From Thalassospira sp. UBA1131 (GTDB lineage Bacteria; Pseudomonadota; Alphaproteobacteria; Rhodospirillales; Thalassospiraceae), in contig NZ_DCAO01000055.1 in assembly GCF_002311515.1 (NCBI RefSeq), positions 5,714 to 24,033 of the forward strand: 18,320 bases of DNA, given 5' to 3'. The notes below the pieces were generated by a model. It was not told the origin of the DNA. It made no database searches and worked only from the letters and a program-made list of their open reading frames with translations. Shown piece by piece: positions 7,753 through 16,438 of this stretch. Positions within the stretch are counted from its first letter, which is position 1. Each line of letters starts with the position of its first letter. The position numbers and the translations under genes were made by a program.

Positions 7753-7819
7753 TGCTGGCAGGCGAGGACATTTCCAGGCGGAGAAATTGAGCCGCGCGAT
7801 GCGGCGTTAACTGGCCCGA
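7753..7819. other. Convergent gap with a small hairpin
   Basis: This gap separates the convergent EAL and solute-binding protein genes. It holds only a 5-bp stem, GCCGC (7791-7795) with GCGGC (7801-7805), and no U-tract. I see no clear terminator for either gene. Confidence 0.3.
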
Positions 7820-8695
7820 TCAGTTTTTGCTGTCCCCGGCAGTCACGCCATATCGGGCGAGGATTTTTTCAAACAGGCCATTTTCCCGGATTGTGACAAG
7901 GCCGTTGTTTAACTCGGTCAAGAGGGCCTTTGGGTCCTTGGCTTTACGCGAGATGCAGGAATAGTAGGGATTGTTCGAAATCACCTTGAAGTAAATTTGA
8001 CCGGCCCCGCTAAAATTGTGTTCCGAATTGTGCAACTCGTACTCCATCGGCGCCTTATAGGACAAGGCGGCATCAATACGACGTGACAGCAGCATATCAA
8101 GCAGGGTGGCTTCGCTATTAACCACGAGAACATCAAGTCCGGCATGGCGTGCAGTTACTTCGAGGCTATAGCCGTTGACGACGCCTACAATCATGTTCCT
8201 GGCATCGGCAATCTTTTCAATTGATGTCAGGGCGTTCTCGCCCATGGCATAGAACGCCACGCGGACATGTCCCAGCAGATAAGAATAAAACAGGTCCTCT
8301 TCGCGTTCAGGCAGGTAACTGCACGAACACAGGCCATCGACCTGTCCGGTACGGGCAAGAAAATAGGCCCGTCGCCAAGGGTAAAATGGCGTGATCAGAG
8401 TGATGTTGCGGGTTGCAAAGGCAGCGCGCAGAATTTCGATGTCATATCCGGGCAGGGCCGCGTCTGCGGCAATCTTTGAAGGCGGAAAAGGATTGCAGGC
8501 CAGTGTCACTGTTTGCTGGTTCCCGGCGGGTGGTATCAGCGTGTTCTGGGCAGATGCCGGTTTGCCAGTGCCAATAAGGGCCAATGCAACAAGGATCAGG
8601 CTGATGACCTGTGCGAACGCGCGCAAGTTTCGGCGCCCGTTGAGAACAAAGCACCGCAAAGGCACATGCAAGGAAATATCGGCCCGGTTTGTCAC
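7820..8695 (-). CDS. Orphan periplasmic solute-binding protein (SBP_bac_3-like)
   Basis: A 291-residue exported protein. Residues 29-49 form a hydrophobic signal core ending in ASA before a glutamine, so signal peptidase probably cuts after A49. NGRRNLRAF just before the core loosely resembles a twin-arginine signal. The mature part follows the bacterial family 3 (amino-acid-type) binding fold: VTLACNPFPP at the first strand, LPGYDIEILRAAF, RTGQVDGLCSCS, VGVVNGYSLEV, and SRRIDAALSYKAPMEYEL. No ABC permease or ATPase gene is nearby, so it may feed a distant transporter or act as a ligand sensor; the ligand is unknown. The frame opens at GTG 8695 with a poor ribosome binding site, and a second GTG at 8665 is an alternative. 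It converges on the EAL gene. Confidence 0.78.
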   Translation of the reverse strand: MTNRADISLHVPLRCFVLNGRRNLRAFAQVISLILVALALIGTGKPASAQNTLIPPAGNQQTVTLACNPFPPSKIAADAALPGYDIEILRAAFATRNITLITPFYPWRRAYFLARTGQVDGLCSCSYLPEREEDLFYSYLLGHVRVAFYAMGENALTSIEKIADARNMIVGVVNGYSLEVTARHAGLDVLVVNSEATLLDMLLSRRIDAALSYKAPMEYELHNSEHNFSGAGQIYFKVISNNPYYSCISRKAKDPKALLTELNNGLVTIRENGLFEKILARYGVTAGDSKN

Positions 8696-8830
8696 GAATT
8701 TGCTGCAATCATTCTAAAAAGAACAACGAGATCAACATGCTATCACGTTTCCGGTGATTGGCATGCGCTTTTCACACGATGAGTGAAGCAATTTAAGGTA
8801 GAAATACTGTTAAGATATGTTGCGCCAATA

Positions 8831-8861
8831 AAAAAGGCCGGTGTCAAACACCGGCCTTTTT
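8831..8861 (-). terminator. Strong intrinsic terminator of pckA
   Basis: AAAAAGGCCGGTGT (8831-8844) pairs perfectly with ACACCGGCCTTTTT (8848-8861) around a CAA loop, 18 bases beyond the pckA stop. The GC-rich stem is flanked by A and T runs, so it can terminate on both strands. It mainly serves pckA, because the solute-binding gene points away on the other side. Confidence 0.92.
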
Positions 8862-8879
8862 GAATATCCATGCCCGATT

Positions 8880-10505
8880 TTATTCGGCGGCTTTGACTTC
8901 CGCGCTGTTGCGGATGGCAGCTTCGCGGACATCGTCAGTGACATGTTCTTCGAACTTCGCGAAGTTCTTTTCAAACAGGCCGGTCAGGTTGGTGGCAGCC
9001 TTGTCATAGGCAGCCTTGTCTTTCCAGCTTTCGCGCGGGTTCAGAACATCGGCCGGGATATCGCCGCATGCGGTCGGATAGGCCAGCCCGAAGAACGGAT
9101 CGGTCGCAAATTCGGCATTTTCAAGATCGCCATTCAGCGCAGCATTGAGCAGGCCACGGGTATAGGCAATCTTCATGCGCGAACCAACGCCATAGCCGCC
9201 GCCGGACCAGCCGGTATTGACCAGCCAGCAATTGGCTTCGTGTTTTTCCATCATTTCGCCAAGCAGCTTGGCGTAAACTGACGGATGACGCGGCATGAAC
9301 GGTGCGCCGAAGCAGGCCGAGAACGCAGCAGTCGGTTCCTTGACACCTTTTTCGGTGCCAGCAACTTTCGCGGTGTAACCCGACAGGAAGTGGTACATCG
9401 CCTGTGCCGAGGACAGTTTTGCGATCGGCGGCAGAACGCCAAAGGCATCACAGGTCAGCATGATGATGTTTTTCGGGTGACCACCACGACCGGTTTCCGA
9501 CGCATTCGGAATGAATTCGATCGGATAGGAAGAACGGGTGTTTTCGGTGTGACGGGCATCGTCGAGATCAAGCTCGCGCGATTGCTTGTTCATCACAACG
9601 TTTTCAAGAACGGTGCCGAAACGCTCGGTCGTTGCAAAGATTTCCGGTTCTGCTTCGCGCGAAAGTTTGATCACCTTCGCATAGCAGCCGCCTTCGAAGT
9701 TAAAGACGCCGTCTTCGCCCCAGCCGTGCTCGTCATCCCCGATCAGGGTGCGCGATGCGTCAGCAGAAAGCGTGGTTTTACCGGTGCCCGACAGGCCAAA
9801 GAACACGGCGGTATCGCCATTCTTGCCCATATTGGCCGAGCAATGCATCGGCATGACGCCCTTGGCTGGCAGGATGTGGTTAAGAACCGAGAAGATCGAT
9901 TTCTTCATTTCGCCGGCATACCAGGTGCCGCCGATGATGACCATTTTGCGTTCGAAGCTGACCATCACGAAGACTTCGGAGCGGGTGCCGTCGTCTTGCG
10001 GGTCTGCCTGAAGGCCCGGTGCATGCAGAATGGTGAATTCCGGCGCGAAGTCGCGCAGTTCTTCTTTCTGCGGCTGGATGAACATGTTGCGGGCAAAAAG
10101 GTTATGCCATGCGTTTTCGTTGATCACGCGCACCGGCAGGCGGAAACGCGGATCGGAACCGGCAAAGCAATCCTGAACGAACAGTTCGGTGCCCTGGAAA
10201 TATGCGCGCACTTTCTGATAGAGGCGCTCAAATACTTCCGGGCTGACCGGGCGGTTTACATCGCCCCAATCGATATCTGCCTTGGTGCTTTCTTCTTCGA
10301 CGATGAAGCGATCCAGCGGGGAACGGCCGGTATGTTCGCCGGTAAGGGCGACAAAGGCACCGCCTTTGGCGATTTTACCTTCGTTGCGACGGATCGCATG
10401 TTCATAAAGGCCGGCAGCGTCAAGGTTCCAGTGAACGGCGCCAAGGTTTTTGAGGCCATGGGTTTCAAGGCCTACACGGCTGACAACGGGTCCTGATTGC
10501 AGCAC
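8880..10505 (-). CDS. pckA: Phosphoenolpyruvate carboxykinase (ATP)
   Basis: PckA converts oxaloacetate and ATP to phosphoenolpyruvate, CO2 and ADP, the entry step of gluconeogenesis from TCA intermediates. The 541-residue protein has the normal length for the ATP-dependent family. Visible motifs are GEHTGRSPLDRFIV (the substrate-binding RSP region, 57-69), IGGTWYAGEMKKS (191-203, catalytic lysine region), the P-loop GLSGTGKTTLS (237-247), and LIGDDEHGWG (254-263) with the metal-binding aspartates. The gene starts at GTG 10505, with AGGAG six bases before it, so the non-ATG start is well supported. It has a strong terminator downstream and a 218-base leader upstream. The leader contains the direct repeat CGCAAACGCAAA on the minus strand; I could not assign a specific regulator. 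Confidence 0.97.
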   Translation of the reverse strand: MLQSGPVVSRVGLETHGLKNLGAVHWNLDAAGLYEHAIRRNEGKIAKGGAFVALTGEHTGRSPLDRFIVEEESTKADIDWGDVNRPVSPEVFERLYQKVRAYFQGTELFVQDCFAGSDPRFRLPVRVINENAWHNLFARNMFIQPQKEELRDFAPEFTILHAPGLQADPQDDGTRSEVFVMVSFERKMVIIGGTWYAGEMKKSIFSVLNHILPAKGVMPMHCSANMGKNGDTAVFFGLSGTGKTTLSADASRTLIGDDEHGWGEDGVFNFEGGCYAKVIKLSREAEPEIFATTERFGTVLENVVMNKQSRELDLDDARHTENTRSSYPIEFIPNASETGRGGHPKNIIMLTCDAFGVLPPIAKLSSAQAMYHFLSGYTAKVAGTEKGVKEPTAAFSACFGAPFMPRHPSVYAKLLGEMMEKHEANCWLVNTGWSGGGYGVGSRMKIAYTRGLLNAALNGDLENAEFATDPFFGLAYPTACGDIPADVLNPRESWKDKAAYDKAATNLTGLFEKNFAKFEEHVTDDVREAAIRNSAEVKAAE

Positions 10506-10723
10506 GAAACTCTCCTGGTGGGAATGAAAATCTGGGGGTTAATGTCCTATTTTACACTGCCAATTGTGGGTAATCGGAAGCGCTGAGACATATTGTTACA
10601 AAGGTGTCTTAAAAGCAACCGCTCCTTTTGCCTTATACCTAGGAAAACGTAAGAGTTTTTGCGTTTGCGAAAATTACATTTTCAGGGTCGCGGGTTTAAT
10701 GTTCAGAATACAAATGGTCCGAC

Positions 10724-11497
10724 TTATGCGCGCCATATTTTGCACATTTTGACCAAAATTTCGCGTGCTTCGTCCGGCGTTCGGACCGGGGCCGGGAAGT
10801 CGATTCTAAGCGGTGCGACATCGACCGAATTGGCGGTCAGAACCATGCCATCGCAATCAATCGATTGCATCTGCCAGCCAGCACTGGGGTCGGCGGTGGT
10901 AAAGTGACCAACAATGCCGGAAATGGCATCGGCATGATCGGCATTCATATGCGCAACGATCCCGTCATGGCCGTCGATCAGGGGGGTGATATCTGCGGGT
11001 ATCAGCTTGTCACCCGAAAGGCGGCGTTGTTTGCCAAATCCGCCCACCCAATAGGCAGCCGTGATTACCACCCGATAGAACCCGAAATCGGCAAACCCGG
11101 CATATTGGGCGGCATCGGGATGGGTTTGCAGATAGCGTTTTTTCACCCGGTCAAGGTCAGTGGCGGCTGTTACCGGCATGGCACGCCCGAAGATGGTTAG
11201 TCGGGCGGTATCGGTTTCTATTATGGCCGTACCATCGCTTTTTTCCGCCAGATCGTGGTTTGTCACCAGAAGCGAAACGCGATTGTCGGCCTTGATATGA
11301 CGGGTGTGATCGGCAAGTTCGGAAATCAGAAGGCAGGGCGTACCATCGATGTCGCAGGCCGGAACAACCATCGATGTCACCGGCCAGCCATCAGGGATCT
11401 GAGCGTGATCGTGCGCGGTTGTTGCCAGAACCGCCCGTCTGGCATGACGCAGCATCTGGCGCAGGGCGTGTGATGACGGTGCGGTATCTGATGACAT
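10724..11497 (-). CDS. HugZ-family FMN/heme-binding protein with DUF2470 domain
   Basis: This 257-residue protein has two parts. Residues ~10-155 form a split-barrel of the pyridoxamine 5'-phosphate oxidase/FMN-binding type (RRAVLATTAHD, PVTSMVVPACDIDGTPCLLI, LTIFGRAM, then YWVGGFGKQRRL). Residues ~170-253 match DUF2470, with HMNADHADA at 183-191. This arrangement is typical of HugZ/HutZ-like proteins, some of which bind and degrade heme; others have unknown roles. No heme uptake genes are adjacent, so heme use is not supported by context. The ATG at 11497 has only a weak ribosome binding site. The gene lies upstream of pckA on the same strand, 218 bases apart, and probably forms a separate unit. 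Confidence 0.82.
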   Translation of the reverse strand: MSSDTAPSSHALRQMLRHARRAVLATTAHDHAQIPDGWPVTSMVVPACDIDGTPCLLISELADHTRHIKADNRVSLLVTNHDLAEKSDGTAIIETDTARLTIFGRAMPVTAATDLDRVKKRYLQTHPDAAQYAGFADFGFYRVVITAAYWVGGFGKQRRLSGDKLIPADITPLIDGHDGIVAHMNADHADAISGIVGHFTTADPSAGWQMQSIDCDGMVLTANSVDVAPLRIDFPAPVRTPDEAREILVKMCKIWRA

Positions 11498-11922
11498 GGG
11501 ATGCCGGTGCCTTGTGATTGTTGCCTATCAACAGATAAAGCCAACTTGCCGACAGCGCAACCGCGTCCGGCAGAACGTGTAAATGCGCGTAAAAACATCA
11601 AATCGGATATCGCATAGGTTGAAAAAATTGCGTCCCGTACGCACGTTTACCATTGGGGCCGAGTTCAAGAATCGAACATCGTCGGAAAGAACCAGAAAAT
11701 TGCCAATCATTGGGCTGTAATCGCGTTTGGGTGATCCCATATCGCATATCAGAGGATACTGTATCAAGAGATGGTAAGGGGTCGTTTCGGGGATATTGAT
11801 TTTGCGCCCTTTGTGAGGGCATCACGCGGCTGTTCGTGCGTAAAAGCATCGGGAAATGGTTGTTTGCGGACCGATCCGGTTCTTGTCGCGGGCAGGTGCG
11901 CGAATGAACAAGGGAAACAACG
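11498..11922. other. Intergenic region before the EAL response regulator
   Basis: This 425-base stretch holds no convincing gene; frames of 70-85 codons on the minus strand lack domain signals. I see two copies of ATATCGCATA (11607-11616 and 11739-11748) and a small hairpin, GCCCT-TTGTG-AGGGC (11806-11820), without a U-tract. The divergent promoters of the HugZ-like gene and the regulator/kinase pair must lie here, but I could not place clean boxes. Confidence 0.45.
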
Positions 11923-14157
11923 TTGATTGAGCCCGTAATGCCGGAAACCTCGTCGTCAAGGATAGCTTCAAGCGCCTATGACGCGCGGCAAGGCGATACA
12001 AGTTGGCGTATTCTGGTCGTCGATGACGACAGGGATGTTCACGAGGCGACGGACTTCGCCCTTGGGCGGGTGAAAATCCTCGGGCGGTCCCTTGAACTGA
12101 TCCACGTCTTTTCGGCCGAAGAGGCGCTGAAACTTCTGCGTGAAACACCTGATATCGCGGTCATTCTGTTGGATATCGTGATGGAGCGTCCCGATAGCGG
12201 ATTGCGTCTGGTCGAGGAAATCCGTGCCGAAGGATACCGCGAACAGCGCATCATATTGCGTACTGGATATCCCGGCGATGCGCCGGAAAAGGAAGTCATC
12301 CGCGATTACGAAGTTGATGATTACTGGTCAAAGGACGAGTTGACCCGCACCCGTCTTGTCACATCGCTGACAACGGCGATCCGGGCGGTTGACTATGTGC
12401 GGGCTCTTAAGGGGACGCGCACCGGCCTTGAGCTGGTGATCGAGGGCACGCAATACCTTTATCAAAACAAGAGTATCGACATCTTTGCCGAAGGTGTTCT
12501 GACCCAGCTTGCCGCAATCCTGCGCGTCAGCCCGCAAGGCGGCATTTGTGCCCTGGGTAACTTGCCAGCCCGCGAAGATGATCTTGTGGTGTTGTCGGGT
12601 GTCGGGCGGTTTGCTTCGTGTGTCGGCAAAAACCTTTCGGAAGTTGAAGACATCGACCATCACCTGATTTCATCGGGGAACAAAGGCCGCACGGCACCGA
12701 TCATTTCAGGCAACAAGATCCTGTTTAGCCATCGAAGTGATACGGGACGCCGGATGCTGATCTATTTGGTCCATGATCATGTCTTAAGCCCGGAAGGCAC
12801 TGTGTTGGTTGAAGTTTTTGCCACCAATCTCGGGATCTGTTTTGACAATCTGGCATTGATGAACGAGTTGGCCGAATTGGCGTTTGTCGATCAGCGTGTC
12901 GGCCTTCCCAATCAGAACGCGTTTGATCGCGAACTGATGCATATGACGCGAAATGGCAGCGATGCAGCCATCGTCGCAATGATCGCCATCGAAGATGCCG
13001 CCCAGTTTTGCGTTGCATTTGGTGTCAATTATTTCGAGCGGATTATTACCGCGGTTTATGAACGCTTGCGCGCCGTGGCGGGGGACGGGGTATTTGTCGC
13101 GCGCGTCGGGGAATATACGCTTGGTCTTGTTGACAGTACCGGCACGTTTGAAGTTTCCGCCATTGAGGCAATCTTCGACGATCCGTTCGATGTTGTCGGA
13201 AGCCCGGTTGTCGTGCGGGCAACCATCGGTGTTGTGCGCGGTAATCCGCAAGGGCGCCGGTCAAGCGATATACAACGGGCCGCAAGGCTGACATTGCTGA
13301 AACAAAAGCAAAGAGGCCCGGGTGGCACGGCTGAGTTCGAGCCATCCATGGCCGATGAAGTGCAGGGCTCACTGCGGATGGTCGGCGCCTTGCGTGAGGC
13401 CGTGCGGGATCGGAGACTGACATTCGTTTTTCAACCGAAGATCTGTCTGAACACCGGCGCTGTCATTGGCAGCGAGGTCCTTTGTCGCTGGATGGAGGAT
13501 GGAAAGCCGATCTCGCCGGGGCGTTTCATCCCGGTGGCCGAGCGGGCAGGATTAAGTGGTGCGATCACGTTCCAATGCCTTGATGCCGTTCGGAACCTGA
13601 ACGAAATGCTCGGTCATGTGGGCCTGCCGCCCTTGAAGGTGGCGATCAATCTGGCGGCAAATGATATCGGCAATATGGATTTCGTCGATCAGTTGATTGA
13701 GGCATGCAACTCCCATCATCTTGGACCGGAAACGGTCGGTTTTGAGATTACCGAAACCCAGCGATTTACCAATGATGGCGAGGCGACAGCCTGTGTTCAG
13801 AAACTGGCGGCCCTTGGGTTTGAGATTTGGCTTGATGATTTTGGCACGGGGTATTCGTCGCTCAATCATCTGAATATCCTGCCGGTACGCGGCATCAAGA
13901 TCGACAAGTCATTTATCAGTGGGCTTGCGATAGATGTAGGGGCCAATCAGGTTACCGAAACTGCGGCAAAAATTGCAGAAACCCTTGGAATTTCTGCGGT
14001 CGCCGAGGGGATCGAGACCATCGAACAACAAAGGATCTGCAAGGATCTTGGCATTCAGTTTGCTCAAGGTTTCCTGTATAGCCCGGGAATTGTGCCGGAA
14101 GAATTTGTCGACTGGCTGAAAAGCCGGGATTGTGACGGATGGTCGGATGATGACTGA
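11923..14157 (+). CDS. Response regulator: REC, DUF3369, degenerate GGDEF, EAL phosphodiesterase
   Basis: A 744-residue cytosolic regulator. The receiver (28-150) has acidic D34-D36 in VVDDDRDVH, phospho-acceptor D84 in LLDIVM, T114 and K137. Residues ~160-320 fit DUF3369, a domain found between receivers and signalling outputs (GLELVIEGTQYLY, FAEGVLTQLAAIL). A GGDEF fold (about 325-475) has VGEYTL in place of the signature, so it should not make c-di-GMP. The EAL domain (about 490-735) keeps E518 (EVL variant), N576, E611, D638 and D639 in DDFGTGYSS, K659, E695, E698 and Q715, so it should hydrolyse c-di-GMP. AAGGGA seven bases before TTG 11923 favours that start over ATG 11938. Its last bases overlap the kinase gene, so that kinase is the likely phosphodonor. 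Confidence 0.9.
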   Translation: MIEPVMPETSSSRIASSAYDARQGDTSWRILVVDDDRDVHEATDFALGRVKILGRSLELIHVFSAEEALKLLRETPDIAVILLDIVMERPDSGLRLVEEIRAEGYREQRIILRTGYPGDAPEKEVIRDYEVDDYWSKDELTRTRLVTSLTTAIRAVDYVRALKGTRTGLELVIEGTQYLYQNKSIDIFAEGVLTQLAAILRVSPQGGICALGNLPAREDDLVVLSGVGRFASCVGKNLSEVEDIDHHLISSGNKGRTAPIISGNKILFSHRSDTGRRMLIYLVHDHVLSPEGTVLVEVFATNLGICFDNLALMNELAELAFVDQRVGLPNQNAFDRELMHMTRNGSDAAIVAMIAIEDAAQFCVAFGVNYFERIITAVYERLRAVAGDGVFVARVGEYTLGLVDSTGTFEVSAIEAIFDDPFDVVGSPVVVRATIGVVRGNPQGRRSSDIQRAARLTLLKQKQRGPGGTAEFEPSMADEVQGSLRMVGALREAVRDRRLTFVFQPKICLNTGAVIGSEVLCRWMEDGKPISPGRFIPVAERAGLSGAITFQCLDAVRNLNEMLGHVGLPPLKVAINLAANDIGNMDFVDQLIEACNSHHLGPETVGFEITETQRFTNDGEATACVQKLAALGFEIWLDDFGTGYSSLNHLNILPVRGIKIDKSFISGLAIDVGANQVTETAAKIAETLGISAVAEGIETIEQQRICKDLGIQFAQGFLYSPGIVPEEFVDWLKSRDCDGWSDDD

Positions 14158-16111
14158 TCCGGATGTACAAACGCCGTCTTCGGGTGACCAGGCCCTGCCG
14201 CTGGTCGATGGACGCGAGGCGCAATGGTATCAGAGCGGTTATTTCTGGCAGGTCATGGGCGTTCTTGCGCTTGGCGGGATGTTCCTGTTTTTCGGGGTGA
14301 TGGCGTTCTGGCACACAATTGAGTCCAGCCGCGAAGACGAACGGACGGTTCGGCGATTGCTTGTGGATGTTACCCATCGGGCGGCAGACATCCAGCAATG
14401 GTATGAAACCGCCATCCAGACCCTGAACCTGTCGATCCTGCATCCGGCAGTTGAGGAATTTCAGACCCGCCCGGATGAGACGATCAGATATTTCACGGAA
14501 CTGGCAGGTGAGGTGCAACGTTTCAGCCAGCTTCGGATCATCCTGCCATCCGGTATGGAAGCCATCCGGGTCGATGCACGCGGCAACGAGGTGATTGTGG
14601 CCCCCGATGATGCGCTACAAGACAAGTCTGATCGTTATTATTTCGAAGCAGCCCGGTCTTTGCGCCTTGGGCAGGTTTATGTCAGCAGGCTTGACCTCAA
14701 TGTCGAAAACGGCGAGATCGAAATGCCGCTGCGTCCGACAACCCGGCTGGTGGCACCGATCAGTGGCGTTGATCAAAGCATTGTCGGATATCTGATCGTC
14801 AATCTGGATATGCGGGTGCCATTGATCCCGTATGGCACTGCATCCGACGGTGTGACCCAAACCGAACTTATCAATCACGACGGATACTGGCTGGCCGGGG
14901 CGAGCGACGATCGCAACTGGGGCTTCATGCTTGGGCATAATGCGTCTGTGGCGCAGGCCAGTCCGGAACTTTGGCAGCGCATCAAATCAGTCGATCGACA
15001 GGCTGGTTTTGAATTTGACGGCCTGATTTACGAGGTGGAAACCCTTCCGGTTGAACGGATGATGAGCAGTTTTTCAAGCGGCAGCGTGCATTCGGAAACC
15101 GCAAGGTTCCATCTGGTCGGAAGTGCTCCCGCCTATCAGGCCTGGGCAGGGGATAAAACGGCAGAGGGGATCTTTGTTGGCCTCGTTACCATCATGATTT
15201 GGGGTCTGTCGGGGGGGATCGGGTATCTGTTGCTGCGACGACGACAAACAGCACAACTTCAGGCGCTTTTGACCAAGGATCTGCTTGTTCAGGGGCGCAT
15301 GGCATCCCTTGGCCGGATTGTTGCCGGGGTGTCACATGAAATGCGCACCCCGCTTGGCAATGCGCTTACGGTCAGTACCACCATGGCCGATGATCTGCAG
15401 GACTTGCAGCAAGGCCTGATCAAGGCAGGCGACTTTGATGAAGACCGCATGGAGGCGGTCAACTCCCTTCTGGAAGGCAACAGAATTCTTCAGAAGAACA
15501 TCATCCGGACCAAGGAACTTCTGAAACATTTCAATCAGACGGCGACAGACCAGACGGTTCATGTTCTTCGCAATTTTGATCTGACCAAGGTCGTTACCAA
15601 TCTGGTCGGAACATTGCGCAAACAGTTTGAAAAGACCGGTATTGAACTGACGATGGCACTGCCGCAATCTGCGCATCTGAACAGTTACAGTGACGCGATT
15701 GATCAGGTGCTGCTGAGTTTGATCATGAATGCCCATCAGCACGCCTTTGTCGGACGGGAAACCGGCAAGATCAGCATCAGGCTGAGCAATCGGGATGATG
15801 AAAACTATCTTTTGGAAATTGCTGATAACGGCATTGGTATCGCACCGGAAAATCACGAAAAGATTTTCGAGCCATTCTGGTCAGTTGACGGGTCAACCGG
15901 GGGCAGCGGGCTTGGATTGGCGATCATTTTGAATGTGGTGCAAAACACCCTTGGTGGTCAGCTCAAGATTTCGTCCGTCCCCGGATCGGGTACCGTATTC
16001 CAGATGATCCTGCCAAAGGACGCCCCGTCCTACGAAGCAACACAGGAAAGCCCGTTTTCCGTTCATGGCGAAGCACAATTGGCATCCGTCCGTTCGGCCG
16101 GGTCAGTCTGA
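14147..16111 (+). CDS. Membrane sensor histidine kinase with Cache-like periplasmic domain
   Basis: A 654-residue inner-membrane kinase. A first transmembrane helix (about 34-56) is followed by a ~280-residue periplasmic region resembling a double Cache domain (FSQLRIILPSGMEAIRVDA, DRYYFEAARSLRLGQVYVS, LVAPISG, GYLIVNLDM). A second helix lies at about 342-363. No HAMP domain follows: a short coiled linker leads into the phosphoacceptor H397 in AGVSHEMRTPLGN. The ATPase domain has the N box (LIMNAHQHAF, N528), G1 (IADNGIGI, D560), F box (IFEPFW) and G2 (GSGLGLAI). It overlaps the regulator stop by 11 bases, which suggests translational coupling and a cognate pair. GGATGG precedes the tandem ATGs at 14147 and 14150; a GTG at 14132 is also in frame. 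The ligand is unknown. Confidence 0.9.
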   Translation: MMTDPDVQTPSSGDQALPLVDGREAQWYQSGYFWQVMGVLALGGMFLFFGVMAFWHTIESSREDERTVRRLLVDVTHRAADIQQWYETAIQTLNLSILHPAVEEFQTRPDETIRYFTELAGEVQRFSQLRIILPSGMEAIRVDARGNEVIVAPDDALQDKSDRYYFEAARSLRLGQVYVSRLDLNVENGEIEMPLRPTTRLVAPISGVDQSIVGYLIVNLDMRVPLIPYGTASDGVTQTELINHDGYWLAGASDDRNWGFMLGHNASVAQASPELWQRIKSVDRQAGFEFDGLIYEVETLPVERMMSSFSSGSVHSETARFHLVGSAPAYQAWAGDKTAEGIFVGLVTIMIWGLSGGIGYLLLRRRQTAQLQALLTKDLLVQGRMASLGRIVAGVSHEMRTPLGNALTVSTTMADDLQDLQQGLIKAGDFDEDRMEAVNSLLEGNRILQKNIIRTKELLKHFNQTATDQTVHVLRNFDLTKVVTNLVGTLRKQFEKTGIELTMALPQSAHLNSYSDAIDQVLLSLIMNAHQHAFVGRETGKISIRLSNRDDENYLLEIADNGIGIAPENHEKIFEPFWSVDGSTGGSGLGLAIILNVVQNTLGGQLKISSVPGSGTVFQMILPKDAPSYEATQESPFSVHGEAQLASVRSAGSV

Positions 16112-16300
16112 ACAGCTTGCAGTGGTCGCGTTTTTGAGTTCGGCGCGGCGTTGGCGGGTCTTGGAAATAACGCGTTTTTTGGTGCCGTCACTCATGGTCA
16201 TCCAGGAACCGATTTCATCACCGGTGCGATAACAACCCATGCAGTAACCCGATCTTGGGTCAAGCATGCAGGTGCCGTTGCACGGGGATTTGACGGGCAT
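16103..16300 (-). CDS. DUF1289 small cysteine-rich protein
   Basis: A 65-residue protein matching DUF1289 (SPCNGTCMLDPRSGYCMGCY, then RTGDEIGSWMTMSD). Four cysteines (C7, C11, C20, C23) are arranged as CxxxC and CxxC, which suggests a metal site. The tail is basic (KKRVISKTRQRRAELK). The family has no established function that I know of. It converges on the kinase gene, and the two coding regions overlap by nine bases at their 3' ends. It lies 138 bases downstream of csbD, with csbD's terminator between them, so it probably has its own promoter. The start ATG at 16300 is preceded only by a weak AGGCCC. Confidence 0.85.
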   Translation of the reverse strand: MPVKSPCNGTCMLDPRSGYCMGCYRTGDEIGSWMTMSDGTKKRVISKTRQRRAELKNATTASCSD

Positions 16301-16351
16301 GATGATGGGCCTGTAAACGCGAAAACAAATATTTCAGACCCATAAAAAGCA

Positions 16352-16399
16352 GTTTCGCGCGCAGCAATCAAGGGGAGGATCTTGGGCTGCGCGCGAAAC
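16352..16399 (-). terminator. Terminator hairpin of csbD
   Basis: GTTTCGCGCGCAGC (16352-16365) pairs perfectly over 14 bp with GCTGCGCGCGAAAC (16386-16399). The 20-base loop contains a further CAAG/CTTG pair (16369-16372 with 16381-16384). On the minus strand the stem is followed by TGCTTTTTA, so it reads as an intrinsic terminator for csbD, starting 40 bases after its stop. Confidence 0.85.
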
Positions 16400-16438
16400 G
16401 AACGGGGAAATGGCCGGTTATGGCTTAAATCAAATCAC

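Noticed and set aside
9285..10496. A 403-codon open frame on the plus strand opposite pckA
   Set aside because: It is fully antisense to a clear pckA with complete motifs, and its translation shows no recognisable domain. Such frames arise from codon bias in GC-rich genes.
10661..10700. CGCAAACGCAAA direct repeat in the pckA leader
   Set aside because: Two six-base units are too short to distinguish from chance, and no known regulator motif is matched.
11661..11680. GTTCAAGAATCGAAC resembling a tRNA T-loop
   Set aside because: The flanking bases do not form a T-stem, acceptor stem or anticodon arm on either strand.
11528..11767. A 79-codon minus-strand frame in the gap before the EAL regulator
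   Set aside because: No ribosome binding site, no domain and irregular composition; not enough to call a gene.
12136..12151. A half parS-like sequence, CGTGAAACA
   Set aside because: Only the right half matches the consensus and it lies inside the regulator coding sequence; ParB sites need both halves.
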